Below, one piece after another: positions 1 to 5,868 of a DNA stretch of 6,504 nt. The notes below the pieces were generated by a model. It did no database searches and had not been told where the DNA came from. It saw only the letters and a list, made by a program, of their open reading frames with translations. The stretch lies in NCBI GenBank assembly GCA_018067055.1, contig JAGPVK010000195.1, positions 1 through 6,504 on the forward strand. Direction: 5' to 3'. Within the stretch, counting starts at the first letter, position 1. Each line of letters opens with the position of its first letter. The position numbers and the translations under genes are program-made. This DNA comes from Sphingomonadales bacterium (GTDB taxonomy: Bacteria > Pseudomonadota > Alphaproteobacteria > Sphingomonadales > Sphingomonadaceae).

Positions 1-409
1 CCGAAACGACCGGGTGGGAAAGCAGATTGGCCAGAAAACCGAGTTTGAATATGCCCAGAAGCAGCAGGAACAAACCTGACAGCAACGCCAATACCAAGGC
101 TGCGGCGATAAATTCGGCGCTGCCGGGGGGAGCAATGGCGCTTGCGGCAGTCAGGGTCATCAGCGACACCACCGCGACCGGCCCGACCGCCAAGGTCCGG
201 CTGGTCCCGAAGATTGCATAAGCTATCAGCGGCAGGATTGACGCATAGAGCCCGATCTCCGGCGGCAGTCCTGCCAGCATGGCATAAGCCAGGCTTTGCG
301 GGATCAGCATGATCGTAACGATTATCGCTGCGACGCCATCATTGGTCAGCGTGGTGCTGTTATAGCGGCTGCCCCAATCCAGGATTGGCAAATAGCGTGA
401 GATTTTCAT
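1..409 (-). CDS. SulP family anion transporter, N-terminal part (cut by left edge)
   Basis: This is the first 136 residues of an inner-membrane SulP (SLC26-like) transporter. Family members move sulfate, bicarbonate or other inorganic anions. The translation has the SulP N-terminal signature: a first helix with IPQSLAYAMLAGLPP (36-50), then GLYASILPLIAY (53-64) and GTSRTLAVGPVAVVSLM (68-84). A further hydrophobic helix follows at about 100-120. Full family members are about 500-600 residues, so most of the gene, including any STAS domain, lies outside the window. The ATG (409-407) is 9 bases after the stop of the SQR fusion gene and has only a weak Shine-Dalgarno (GGAA), so translational coupling is likely. 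As last visible gene of a sulfide-oxidation operon it may move sulfite or sulfate. The family is firm; substrate and direction are inference. Confidence 0.93.
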   Translation of the reverse strand, partial: MKISRYLPILDWGSRYNSTTLTNDGVAAIIVTIMLIPQSLAYAMLAGLPPEIGLYASILPLIAYAIFGTSRTLAVGPVAVVSLMTLTAASAIAPPGSAEFIAAALVLALLSGLFLLLLGIFKLGFLANLLSHPVVS

Positions 410-418
410 GGGGCTATC

Positions 419-2014
419 TTATTCCGCGCCGATACGGTGCGGCTTGACCATCCATTCTCGTCCCTTGAGCATGCCATGCCAGTAGACTGGCGGCAGGATC
501 GTGTCCTTGAGCAGCCAGGACAGCCGCGACGGTCTCGTGCCATCGATCAGCCAGTTTGGAAAGCTTGGCAGCAATTTGCCGCCATAGCCGAATTCGGCCA
601 GCACCACCTTGCCGCGTTCTACCGTCAGCGGGCAGCTGCCGTAGCCATCATAATCGGCGACGGGCGGCTTGCCTGCGAGGGCGGCCAGGGCATTGACAGC
701 GACAATCGGAGCCTGTTTGCGCACCGCTGCCATCGTCTTGGCATTGGGCGCGCTGCAGGCATCGCCGAGCGAGAAAATATTGGCATATTTTACGTGCCGC
801 AGGGTTGCCGGATCGACATCGACGAAACCGCTTTCCGCTGCCAGCGGACTGGAGCGGACAAAATCGGGAGCCATTTGCGGCGGGACGACATGGATCATGT
901 CAAACTTCACTTCGACCCTTTTGGTTTCCTCACCATGTTTTTGCTCGAATGTTGCAATCTGAGCTGGGCCATCGACTGCGACAAGCGTGGATTCAAGGTT
1001 CAGATGCGCGTTGTAGCGGTCGATATATTCCATCAAGGCCGGCACATATTCCTTGATGCCAAATAGCGCCGCGCCGGTATTGTGAAATTGGACGTCAATA
1101 TTCGCCAATACACCTTCTTTTTCCCATTTGCTGCAGGACAGATACATCGCCTTTTGCGGCGCACCGGCACATTTTATCGGCATTGGCGGCTGGGTGAACA
1201 AAGCGGTCCCGCTGGTCAGTTCCTTGACCAGCCGGAAAGTATAAGGCGCGAGATCGAAGCGGTAATTGGACGTGACACCATTTTTGCCCAAGGTCTCGGG
1301 TAGACCGTCAATCGCCGCCCAGTCGAGCTTGATGCCGGGACAGACGATCAGAACGTCATAATGGATTTCCTGTCCGTCGGCGGTCGTGACGGCATTATTG
1401 TCCGGATCAAAGGAAGCGGCCGCAGACTTTATCCATTTCGCCCGGGCAGGGATCAGGTCCTTTTCCTTGCGGTGGGTGAATTCCGCAGAAAAGGCGCCGC
1501 CCCCGACCATTGTCCAGCCGGGCTGGTAATAATGATCGTCGGCCGGGTCGATAATCGCGAGCGAGATTTTTCTGTCGCGCTTGAACATGCTTGCGGCGGT
1601 TGCAATACCGGCGGATCCGCCACCGACGATGACCACGTTGAACCTGGTTGCCGGGGAAGATGCCGCTTTGGACGCTGTCCGGGCCATGTCCGTCAGCTTG
1701 GTCGACCGGGCACCCGACCGGCAATAGGCCAGTGTCGGGGCGGGCAGCTTGGCAAGTGCAGCCGCCATTTTTTCGCCGTCCTGATCGGTGATCGCGCCGG
1801 ATATCGCCGGAACATAAGCAAATTGCAGACCAGATTTTTCTGCCGCCTCGGCAACCGCGGCCGAGCTTGGGTGCTCCCCGGTTTCGCTATCAGGCCGGTT
1901 GCAGATGATCGATTTGAAACCGGCTTTTGCCAGCGCCGCGACATCGTCAAGCTGCAGTTGCGGCGAAACGCTTACGGCATCGTTCAACTTCGTAATTTCT
2001 GGCTTGCTTGTCAT
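419..2014 (-). CDS. sqr: Fusion protein: DUF442 sulfurtransferase-like domain + sulfide:quinone oxidoreductase
   Basis: This 531-residue protein has two domains. Residues about 5-110 form a DUF442/Blh (TIGR01244) domain ending in YCRSGARS (97-104). C98 begins a six-residue C-x4-R loop, the length used by rhodaneses rather than the C-x5-R of tyrosine phosphatases. Residues about 124-531 are a flavoprotein of the type II, SQOR-like SQR group. They carry the FAD-binding VVIVGGGSAG (127-136), HYYQPGW (161-167), PIKCAGAPQKAMYL (279-292), GDACSAPNAKT (417-427), and the C-terminal YGSCPLT and W-rich tail (about 485-522) that contacts the membrane. C282 and C420 are the probable redox cysteines. SQR oxidises sulfide to sulfane sulfur and reduces quinone. 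The ATG (2014-2012) has a GAGAAGGA Shine-Dalgarno about 6 bases upstream. The gene lies 27 bases after the second YeeE/YedE gene. Databases often call this architecture a bifunctional phosphatase/oxidoreductase; the sulfur context favours a sulfurtransferase. Confidence 0.93.
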   Translation of the reverse strand: MTSKPEITKLNDAVSVSPQLQLDDVAALAKAGFKSIICNRPDSETGEHPSSAAVAEAAEKSGLQFAYVPAISGAITDQDGEKMAAALAKLPAPTLAYCRSGARSTKLTDMARTASKAASSPATRFNVVIVGGGSAGIATAASMFKRDRKISLAIIDPADDHYYQPGWTMVGGGAFSAEFTHRKEKDLIPARAKWIKSAAASFDPDNNAVTTADGQEIHYDVLIVCPGIKLDWAAIDGLPETLGKNGVTSNYRFDLAPYTFRLVKELTSGTALFTQPPMPIKCAGAPQKAMYLSCSKWEKEGVLANIDVQFHNTGAALFGIKEYVPALMEYIDRYNAHLNLESTLVAVDGPAQIATFEQKHGEETKRVEVKFDMIHVVPPQMAPDFVRSSPLAAESGFVDVDPATLRHVKYANIFSLGDACSAPNAKTMAAVRKQAPIVAVNALAALAGKPPVADYDGYGSCPLTVERGKVVLAEFGYGGKLLPSFPNWLIDGTRPSRLSWLLKDTILPPVYWHGMLKGREWMVKPHRIGAE

Positions 2015-2041
2015 CGGACATCCTTCTCGATTCTGACTTGT

Positions 2042-2449
2042 CTAACTGGTCACGCGATGGGCGATCATCCCGGCAAATAATGCTATCACGAAGGCCAGTG
2101 CGGGCAGTGGATTGATTGCCAGATCGGCCAGCCCTGGCCCGGGACAGAGACCGCTTATACCCCAGCCGGCACCGAAGAGAACCGCGCCGATCGTCAGTTT
2201 GCGATCGATCAGCGATGTGCCCGGCAGCGAGAAATGCGCATCGGCAAACGGCTTGTCGAGCCGTCGCTGAATGATCCAGGCGACAGCCATCGGAATCATC
2301 GCGCCGCCCATCACGAAGGCAAGGGTCGGGTCCCAATGGCCGAAGAGATCCAGAAATCCTTGCACTCGCGCAGGATCAGCCATGCCCGAAAAGGCCAGGC
2401 CAGCGCCAAAAAGCGCTCCGGCGAGAAGGGCGACCAAAATTTGCTTCAC
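2042..2449 (-). CDS. YeeE/YedE (DUF6691-like) membrane protein, second half-size subunit
   Basis: This 135-residue protein is very hydrophobic, with about four membrane segments (3-21, 41-60, 85-105, 112-131). It carries the family motif GWGISGLCPGPG (95-106) with a single conserved cysteine, C102. Full-length YeeE/YedE proteins hold two such halves in one chain, and one characterised member transports thiosulfate using conserved cysteines. Here the halves are separate genes, and this one corresponds to the LCPGPG half. The start is GTG (2449-2447), overlapping the stop of the upstream half by four bases (GTGA), so the two are probably made together and form a heteromer. The predicted role is movement of thiosulfate or another sulfane-sulfur compound across the inner membrane. 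Family membership is clear; substrate and direction are inferred from neighbours. Confidence 0.92.
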   Translation of the reverse strand: MKQILVALLAGALFGAGLAFSGMADPARVQGFLDLFGHWDPTLAFVMGGAMIPMAVAWIIQRRLDKPFADAHFSLPGTSLIDRKLTIGAVLFGAGWGISGLCPGPGLADLAINPLPALAFVIALFAGMIAHRVTS

Positions 2450-2886
2450 AACAGACCTCCCGCGCGCATCAGCGCCACCGTGACAAATCCGCTAGCCATG
2501 AAAATGGCCGTGGCAATCAGCGAACGCGGGGACAGTCGAGACATGCCGCAGACGCCGTGGCCGCTAGTGCAGCCAGAGCCAAGCCGGGTGCCGTAGCCAA
2601 CCAGCAACCCGCCGATCAGCAGCGGGATGATCGAGGGCGGGAATCGGGTTTCGACGCCACCGATGATCGCAGACAGGATATAGGCCCCTAGCGGCAAGCC
2701 AATGACGAACGCCGTCGCTATGCCGCGTGGCGCGCCGCTATCGGCGATCCCGGTCGCGCGGGCCGCCAGTCCGCTAACGCCAGCAATGCGACCGAGGCCG
2801 AGCAGCATCAACGCCGCGGCGACCCCGATCATCAGTCCGCCGATCAGGCCTTCCAGCGGCATGGCATGGGGAAATGCAGCGAGCAT
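2446..2886 (-). CDS. YeeE/YedE family membrane protein, first half-size subunit
   Basis: This 146-residue integral membrane protein has about four hydrophobic helices (12-35, 57-76, 84-103, 121-141). Its signature GSGCTSGHGVCG (103-114) holds cysteines C106 and C113 at the end of the third helix, as in the sulfur-transport YeeE/YedE family. Its ATG (2886-2884) shares one base with the TGA of the persulfide dioxygenase gene (TGATG), and its own stop overlaps the GTG of the next half-protein, so three genes are translationally chained. Similar paired small YeeE/YedE genes occur next to ArsR regulators and Blh proteins in BigR-type operons. A thiosulfate or persulfide transporter subunit is the best guess. 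The family is secure, the transported compound is not. Confidence 0.93.
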   Translation of the reverse strand: MLAAFPHAMPLEGLIGGLMIGVAAALMLLGLGRIAGVSGLAARATGIADSGAPRGIATAFVIGLPLGAYILSAIIGGVETRFPPSIIPLLIGGLLVGYGTRLGSGCTSGHGVCGMSRLSPRSLIATAIFMASGFVTVALMRAGGLL

Positions 2887-3803
2887 CAGACGCCGTTCAA
2901 CGGAACTTTGAGGTAGCGCACGCCATTGTCTTCTGCCGGCGGCAAATGGCCGGCGCGCATATTGACCTGGACAGACGGCAGGATCAGCCGCGGCATATCC
3001 AGCGTCTTGTCGCGTTCGGTCCGCATTTGGACAAACTCGTCTTCACTCACCCCGTCATGCGCATGAATATTGCCCTTCCGCTGCTCGGCAACGGTGGTTT
3101 CCCAGACATATTCGGTCCGACCGGCGGGCAGATAATCATGACACATGAACAGGCGGGTGGTCGGTGGAAGTTCCAATATGCGGCGCAGTGACTGGTAGAG
3201 CTGTCGCGCATCGCCGCCCGGAAAATCGGCGCGGGCGGAGCCATAATCGGGCATGAACATGGTATCGCCGACAAAGACCGCATCGCCGATGACATAGGCG
3301 ATATCGGCCGGCGTATGGCCAGGCACATGCATCACGGTGACGTCGATCGTGCCGATCTTGAACGTATCTCCATCTGCGAACAGGCGATCGAAATCGGAGC
3401 CGTCGCGCTGGAACTCGGTGCCGGCGTTGAACAATTTGCCGAACACATTTTGTACTGTCACGATATGCTCGCCGATGGCAATCTTGCCGCCAAGCTTTTC
3501 CTGCAGATAGGGAGCGGCCGACAAATGGTCGGCGTGGGCATGAGTTTCGAGCAGCCATTCGACCTTCAGGCCATGCTCATTCACATAGGCAATCACCTCG
3601 TCGGCGGAATCGAAGGAGGTCCGACCGGAAGCGGGATCAAAGTCGAACACGCTGTCGATGATCGCGGCGCCTTTTGTCTCTGTATCGTGCACCACATAGG
3701 TCACGGTATAGGTTGCCTGATCAAAAAAGGCCTTGATCACGGGAATCTTGCGCTGCGCATGGGAAATCTGTTCCGTTGCATGAATCAGGGTCGAATCAGT
3801 CAT
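2886..3803 (-). CDS. Metallo-beta-lactamase-fold persulfide dioxygenase (ETHE1/Blh-like)
   Basis: This 305-residue metallo-hydrolase-fold protein carries THAHADH (87-93), PGHTP (161-165), GDTMFMPDYGSARADF (179-194) and MCHDY (220-224). By correspondence with human ETHE1 (H79, H135, D154), H88, H163 and D180 should bind a single iron. ETHE1-type enzymes oxidise glutathione persulfide to glutathione and sulfite in the cytoplasm. The MPDYGSARADFPGG stretch is typical of the Blh-type group found in bacterial sulfide-detoxification operons, but the DUF442 domain that Blh proteins carry is absent here and is instead fused to SQR downstream. The ATG (3803-3801) has an excellent GAGGAA Shine-Dalgarno six bases upstream. 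It is the first gene of the leftward operon, directly facing the putative operator. A glyoxalase II or other hydrolase is the alternative, less likely given the neighbours. Confidence 0.92.
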   Translation of the reverse strand: MTDSTLIHATEQISHAQRKIPVIKAFFDQATYTVTYVVHDTETKGAAIIDSVFDFDPASGRTSFDSADEVIAYVNEHGLKVEWLLETHAHADHLSAAPYLQEKLGGKIAIGEHIVTVQNVFGKLFNAGTEFQRDGSDFDRLFADGDTFKIGTIDVTVMHVPGHTPADIAYVIGDAVFVGDTMFMPDYGSARADFPGGDARQLYQSLRRILELPPTTRLFMCHDYLPAGRTEYVWETTVAEQRKGNIHAHDGVSEDEFVQMRTERDKTLDMPRLILPSVQVNMRAGHLPPAEDNGVRYLKVPLNGV

Positions 3804-3824
3804 AGAAAATTCCTCATATTCATA

Positions 3825-3853
3825 TTTACATAAATCATGTAATACATTATATG
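3825..3853 (+). promoter_or_regulatory. Candidate sigma70-type promoter of the peroxiredoxin-arsR-methyltransferase operon
   Basis: TTTACA (3825-3830) matches five of six -35 consensus bases. It is followed after 17 bases by TATATG (3848-3853), which matches four of six -10 bases. Transcription would begin near 3860, giving a leader of about 45 bases before the peroxiredoxin ATG at 3905. The -35 element lies inside the left arm of the inner dyad, so an ArsR-type protein bound there would block RNA polymerase. No transcription data support it. Confidence 0.5.
3846..3851 (-). promoter_or_regulatory. Candidate -10 element for the leftward operon
   Basis: On the minus strand these six bases read TATAAT, a perfect -10 consensus. 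No good -35 lies 16-18 bases upstream. A TTGACG (minus strand, 3864-3859) is only 7 bases away, so it cannot pair with this element. That TTGACG could instead pair at 17 bases with a weak TACATG (3841-3836). The leftward promoter is therefore within about 3836-3864, but its exact elements are uncertain. Confidence 0.35.
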
Positions 3854-3891
3854 TGTTGCGTCAATATGCGAACACTGCCAATTCTCAAGAT

Positions 3892-3898
3892 AAGGTGG
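3892..3898 (+). promoter_or_regulatory. Ribosome binding site that sets the peroxiredoxin start
   Basis: AAGGTGG lies six bases before ATG 3905. In-frame ATGs at 3851 and 3866 lack such a site, and 3851 falls inside the candidate -10 element, upstream of the expected transcription start. This decides for 3905. Confidence 0.75.
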
Positions 3899-3904
3899 AA
3901 CTTA

Positions 3905-4537
3905 ATGTCAGACGCGTTGCAGGTAAAGTCAGGGTCATTGCGTATCGGTGACAGGACCCCGGATTTCGAGGCGCGTACAACCCACGGCCCGGTGAAGCTG
4001 TCCGATTATCGCGGCCGCTGGCTGATCTTCTTCTCCCATCCGGCCGACTTTACGCCGGTATGCACCACGGAATTTGTGGCTTTGGCGCGGCATCAGGACA
4101 AGTTTGAAGCGATGGGCTGCGCACTGCTCGGCCTTTCTGTAGACAGTCTTTACGCCCATCTCGCCTGGGTTCGTGCCATTGAGGACAGGTTTGAGGTCAA
4201 AATCCCCTTTCCGATAGTCGAGGACCCGAGCATGGCCATCGGACATGCCTTTGGCATGATTGATGAAAATGCTTCAGATTCGGCGGCGATGCGGACCAGC
4301 TATTTTATTGATCCCGAAGGCGTTATCCGGGCGACAACCTGTTATCCGCACAATGTCGGCCGTTCGGTTGACGAGATGCTTCGCATGCTGGCAGCGCTGC
4401 AACTGACTGACGCGCAAGATGTGCTGACACCGGAAGGCTGGCAGCCAGGCGACGACGTGCTTGCGATACCGCCGCTCTCGGATCAGGATATCAGTCGCGA
4501 AGAGGACTGGTTCTGTCATCTGGTGAAAAATCCATGA
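3905..4537 (+). CDS. Peroxiredoxin, Prx6 (1-Cys-like) subfamily
   Basis: This cytoplasmic thiol peroxidase of 210 residues reduces hydrogen peroxide or organic hydroperoxides. The active-site motif PADFTPVCTTEF (46-57) places the peroxidatic cysteine at C53 with T50 and P46, and R130 in AMRTSYFID is the conserved active-site arginine. The long C-terminal region, with TTCYPHNVGR (144-153), GWQPGDDV (178-185) and DWFCHL (201-206), identifies the Prx6 group rather than typical 2-Cys enzymes. C204, and possibly C146, could act as a resolving cysteine, as C-terminal cysteines do in some archaeal relatives; C72 is also present. The reading frame extends upstream to 3851, but 3905 is preferred because it has a good ribosome binding site and gives the normal family N-terminus. 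It is the first gene of the rightward operon and overlaps arsR by four bases (ATGA). Its place here suggests defence against oxidants linked to sulfide or polysulfide chemistry. Confidence 0.94.
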   Translation: MSDALQVKSGSLRIGDRTPDFEARTTHGPVKLSDYRGRWLIFFSHPADFTPVCTTEFVALARHQDKFEAMGCALLGLSVDSLYAHLAWVRAIEDRFEVKIPFPIVEDPSMAIGHAFGMIDENASDSAAMRTSYFIDPEGVIRATTCYPHNVGRSVDEMLRMLAALQLTDAQDVLTPEGWQPGDDVLAIPPLSDQDISREEDWFCHLVKNP

Positions 4538-4932
4538 CGGCAATTTTTGAAAGCCGTGACCGCGCCGATGCCGCGACCGAAAAGCTGAAGGTCTATGCCC
4601 AGCCGCAACGGTTGATGATCCTGTCTTACCTGCTGCGCGGTGAACGCAGCGTCAGCGATATCGATATGGCGACGGGTATCGGTCAGCCGGCGCTCAGTCA
4701 GCAACTGGCTGCGTTGAGACAGGCAGATGTGGTAAAAACACGGCGTGAGGGAAAGCAGATTTGCTATGATCTTGCCGATGAATCGGTTCGGCTCTGCGTG
4801 AGAACGATGGAGGCGCTATTGACGGATCAACCCGATCCGAAGCGGGTTATGAAGGCAGCGACCTTTCTTGGCACCGCAGCCGAGAAACCAATGACGGGTA
4901 CCGGCGCGGCGGGCTTCGCGAAGATTCTATAG
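4534..4932 (+). CDS. ArsR/SmtB-family winged-helix regulator, candidate sulfide/persulfide sensor
   Basis: This small dimeric DNA-binding repressor has 132 residues. It shows the ArsR core: a helix with QPQRLMILSYLLRGERSV (about 23-40), a recognition helix with GQPALSQQLAALRQA (50-64), and a wing with VVKTRREGKQICYDL (66-80). The context points to the BigR/SqrR/YgaV persulfide-sensing group. BigR (C42, C108) and SqrR (C41, C107) use two cysteines 66 residues apart, whereas here the corresponding positions look like S31 and T97. The only cysteines are C77 in the wing and C88 in the following helix. No metal-binding CxC of ArsR or CadC type is present. Its ATG overlaps the peroxiredoxin stop (ATGA), so the two are coupled, and the methyltransferase follows after 16 bases. 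It probably binds the dyad at 3815-3853, repressing both operons including its own. The family is certain; the signal is inferred. Confidence 0.93.
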   Translation: MTAIFESRDRADAATEKLKVYAQPQRLMILSYLLRGERSVSDIDMATGIGQPALSQQLAALRQADVVKTRREGKQICYDLADESVRLCVRTMEALLTDQPDPKRVMKAATFLGTAAEKPMTGTGAAGFAKIL

Positions 4933-4948
4933 GACAGGAAAATAGTTC

Positions 4949-5824
4949 ATGAGCAATGACGGAGCCAAGCAAGGCCAGCAGCCTGAAGAGCTGAAACCGG
5001 AAGACTGGGCAGGGGACATGGGATTGAAATGGCTGGCCAGCCTCTCGCTGTTCGAGGAGATGATCGCCCCCATCGGCGACGCATTGCTCGCCCGGGCTGA
5101 TTATCAAGCGGGCGAGACGGTCATTGATCTGGGTTGCGGTGGCGGTGCCACAACGCTCGCAATCGCGCAGGCGGTTGCACCGTCCGGGAAAGTCATGGGC
5201 GTCGATATTTCCCCCGACCTTGTCTCCGCCGCTCGCGAACGCGCAGTAAAGAGTGGCGCGCCGAATATAGAATTCACCTGCGCCGATGCGTCCACCGTCC
5301 AATTGGCAGATGCGCCTTATGACCGGCTTTTTTCGCGCTTTGGCAGCATGTTTTTTGAAGACCCGGTCAGCGCGTTTTCAAATCTGCGCGGGCTGGTCCG
5401 CAAGGGCGGCCGTATCGACCTGGCAATATGGGGCCCGCCGCGCGACAATCTGTGGATGATGGAAATGATGGGCGTCGTCAGGAACCACGTCGAAGTTCCG
5501 CCCGCCGTTCCCCGTGCACCCGGGCCATTTGCCCTCGAAGATCTCGAATATCTGGGCGAGATAATGGACGGCAGTGGTTTCACCGATATGGACGTGGTCG
5601 CCTATCAAGGTCTGCAACCGGTCGGTGGCGTTGATGCGACGCCCGAGAAAGCCGTCGCCTTTGCTCTTTCTGCGATGGCGGCCGGTCGTTTGTTGAGCGA
5701 CAAGGGCGAAGCGATATTGGCGGCGGCCACCAGCGAACTGACCGATGTTTTTGCCCGGCATCATGTGCCGGGAAAAGGCGTGATGATGCAGGGCAAGGCC
5801 TGGCTGGTGTCGGCGATCGCTTGA
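4949..5824 (+). CDS. Class I SAM-dependent methyltransferase, substrate unknown
   Basis: This 291-residue soluble protein has the Rossmann-type SAM-binding fold. Motif I is VIDLGCGGGATT (58-69), the acidic residue after strand 2 is D86 in GVDISPD, and D113 in CADAS sits near the adenine-binding site. FSRFGSMFFEDP (128-139) and GGRIDLAIWGP (153-163) follow as later core strands. It resembles the broad UbiE/COQ5-like and small-molecule methyltransferase group, and the substrate cannot be read from sequence. It lacks the spaced cysteine set of arsenite methyltransferases; its only cysteines are C63 and C111. The ATG follows AGGAA by eight bases and lies 16 bases after arsR, so it is the third gene of the rightward operon. 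Context makes sulfide, a thiol or quinone metabolism possible targets, but that is speculation. Its end converges on the permease gene with 44 bases between. Confidence 0.88.
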   Translation: MSNDGAKQGQQPEELKPEDWAGDMGLKWLASLSLFEEMIAPIGDALLARADYQAGETVIDLGCGGGATTLAIAQAVAPSGKVMGVDISPDLVSAARERAVKSGAPNIEFTCADASTVQLADAPYDRLFSRFGSMFFEDPVSAFSNLRGLVRKGGRIDLAIWGPPRDNLWMMEMMGVVRNHVEVPPAVPRAPGPFALEDLEYLGEIMDGSGFTDMDVVAYQGLQPVGGVDATPEKAVAFALSAMAAGRLLSDKGEAILAAATSELTDVFARHHVPGKGVMMQGKAWLVSAIA

Positions 5825-5868
5825 GATTTTGAATCCTGCTGGGCCTCGGTCCGCTGTAGGCAACGCAA

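Larger units (their letters stand above)
3815..3853. promoter_or_regulatory. Nested dyad in the divergent promoter region, probable ArsR-family operator
   Basis: A perfect inverted repeat, TTACAT (3826-3831) and ATGTAA (3837-3842), is separated by five bases and centred on 3834. A second pair, CATAT (3815-3819) and ATATG (3849-3853), shares exactly the same centre. A smaller dyad, ACAT-TAT-ATGT, lies at 3844-3854. ArsR-family repressors bind AT-rich dyads of this kind as dimers, and BigR is known to bind a TA-rich palindrome overlapping its promoter. The site covers the candidate promoter elements of both operons, so one bound protein could repress both. The symmetry is seen directly; its role is inferred. 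Confidence 0.6.

Noticed and set aside
437..1066. Plus-strand open frame of about 209 codons opposite the SQR C-terminal half
   Set aside because: It is antisense to conserved SQR motifs, with no recognisable domain and no convincing ribosome binding site.
1361..2080. Long plus-strand open frame opposite the SQR fusion gene
   Set aside because: It lies antisense to a gene with clear domains along its length, its translation resembles no family I know, and such long shadow frames are common in GC-rich DNA.
3851..3904. N-terminal extension of the peroxiredoxin from ATG 3851
   Set aside because: The codon lies inside the candidate -10 element and has no ribosome binding site. ATG 3905 has AAGGTGG upstream and gives the usual family start.
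4534..4932. Arsenic or metal resistance as the role of the ArsR protein and adjacent methyltransferase
   Set aside because: The regulator has no CxC metal motif, the methyltransferase lacks the ArsM cysteine set, and no arsenite pump or arsenate reductase is present.
5813..5820. GCGATCGC palindrome at the end of the methyltransferase gene
   Set aside because: It is a single copy inside coding sequence and is explained by the codons used, so there is no evidence for a site.
5843..5861. Possible terminator hairpin between the convergent methyltransferase and permease genes (GCCT/AGGC)
   Set aside because: The stem is only four pairs around an 11-base loop, with no T-run on either strand, too weak to call.
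5378..5863. Minus-strand open frame opposite the methyltransferase
   Set aside because: Antisense to a clear SAM methyltransferase, with low-complexity basic composition and no family resemblance.
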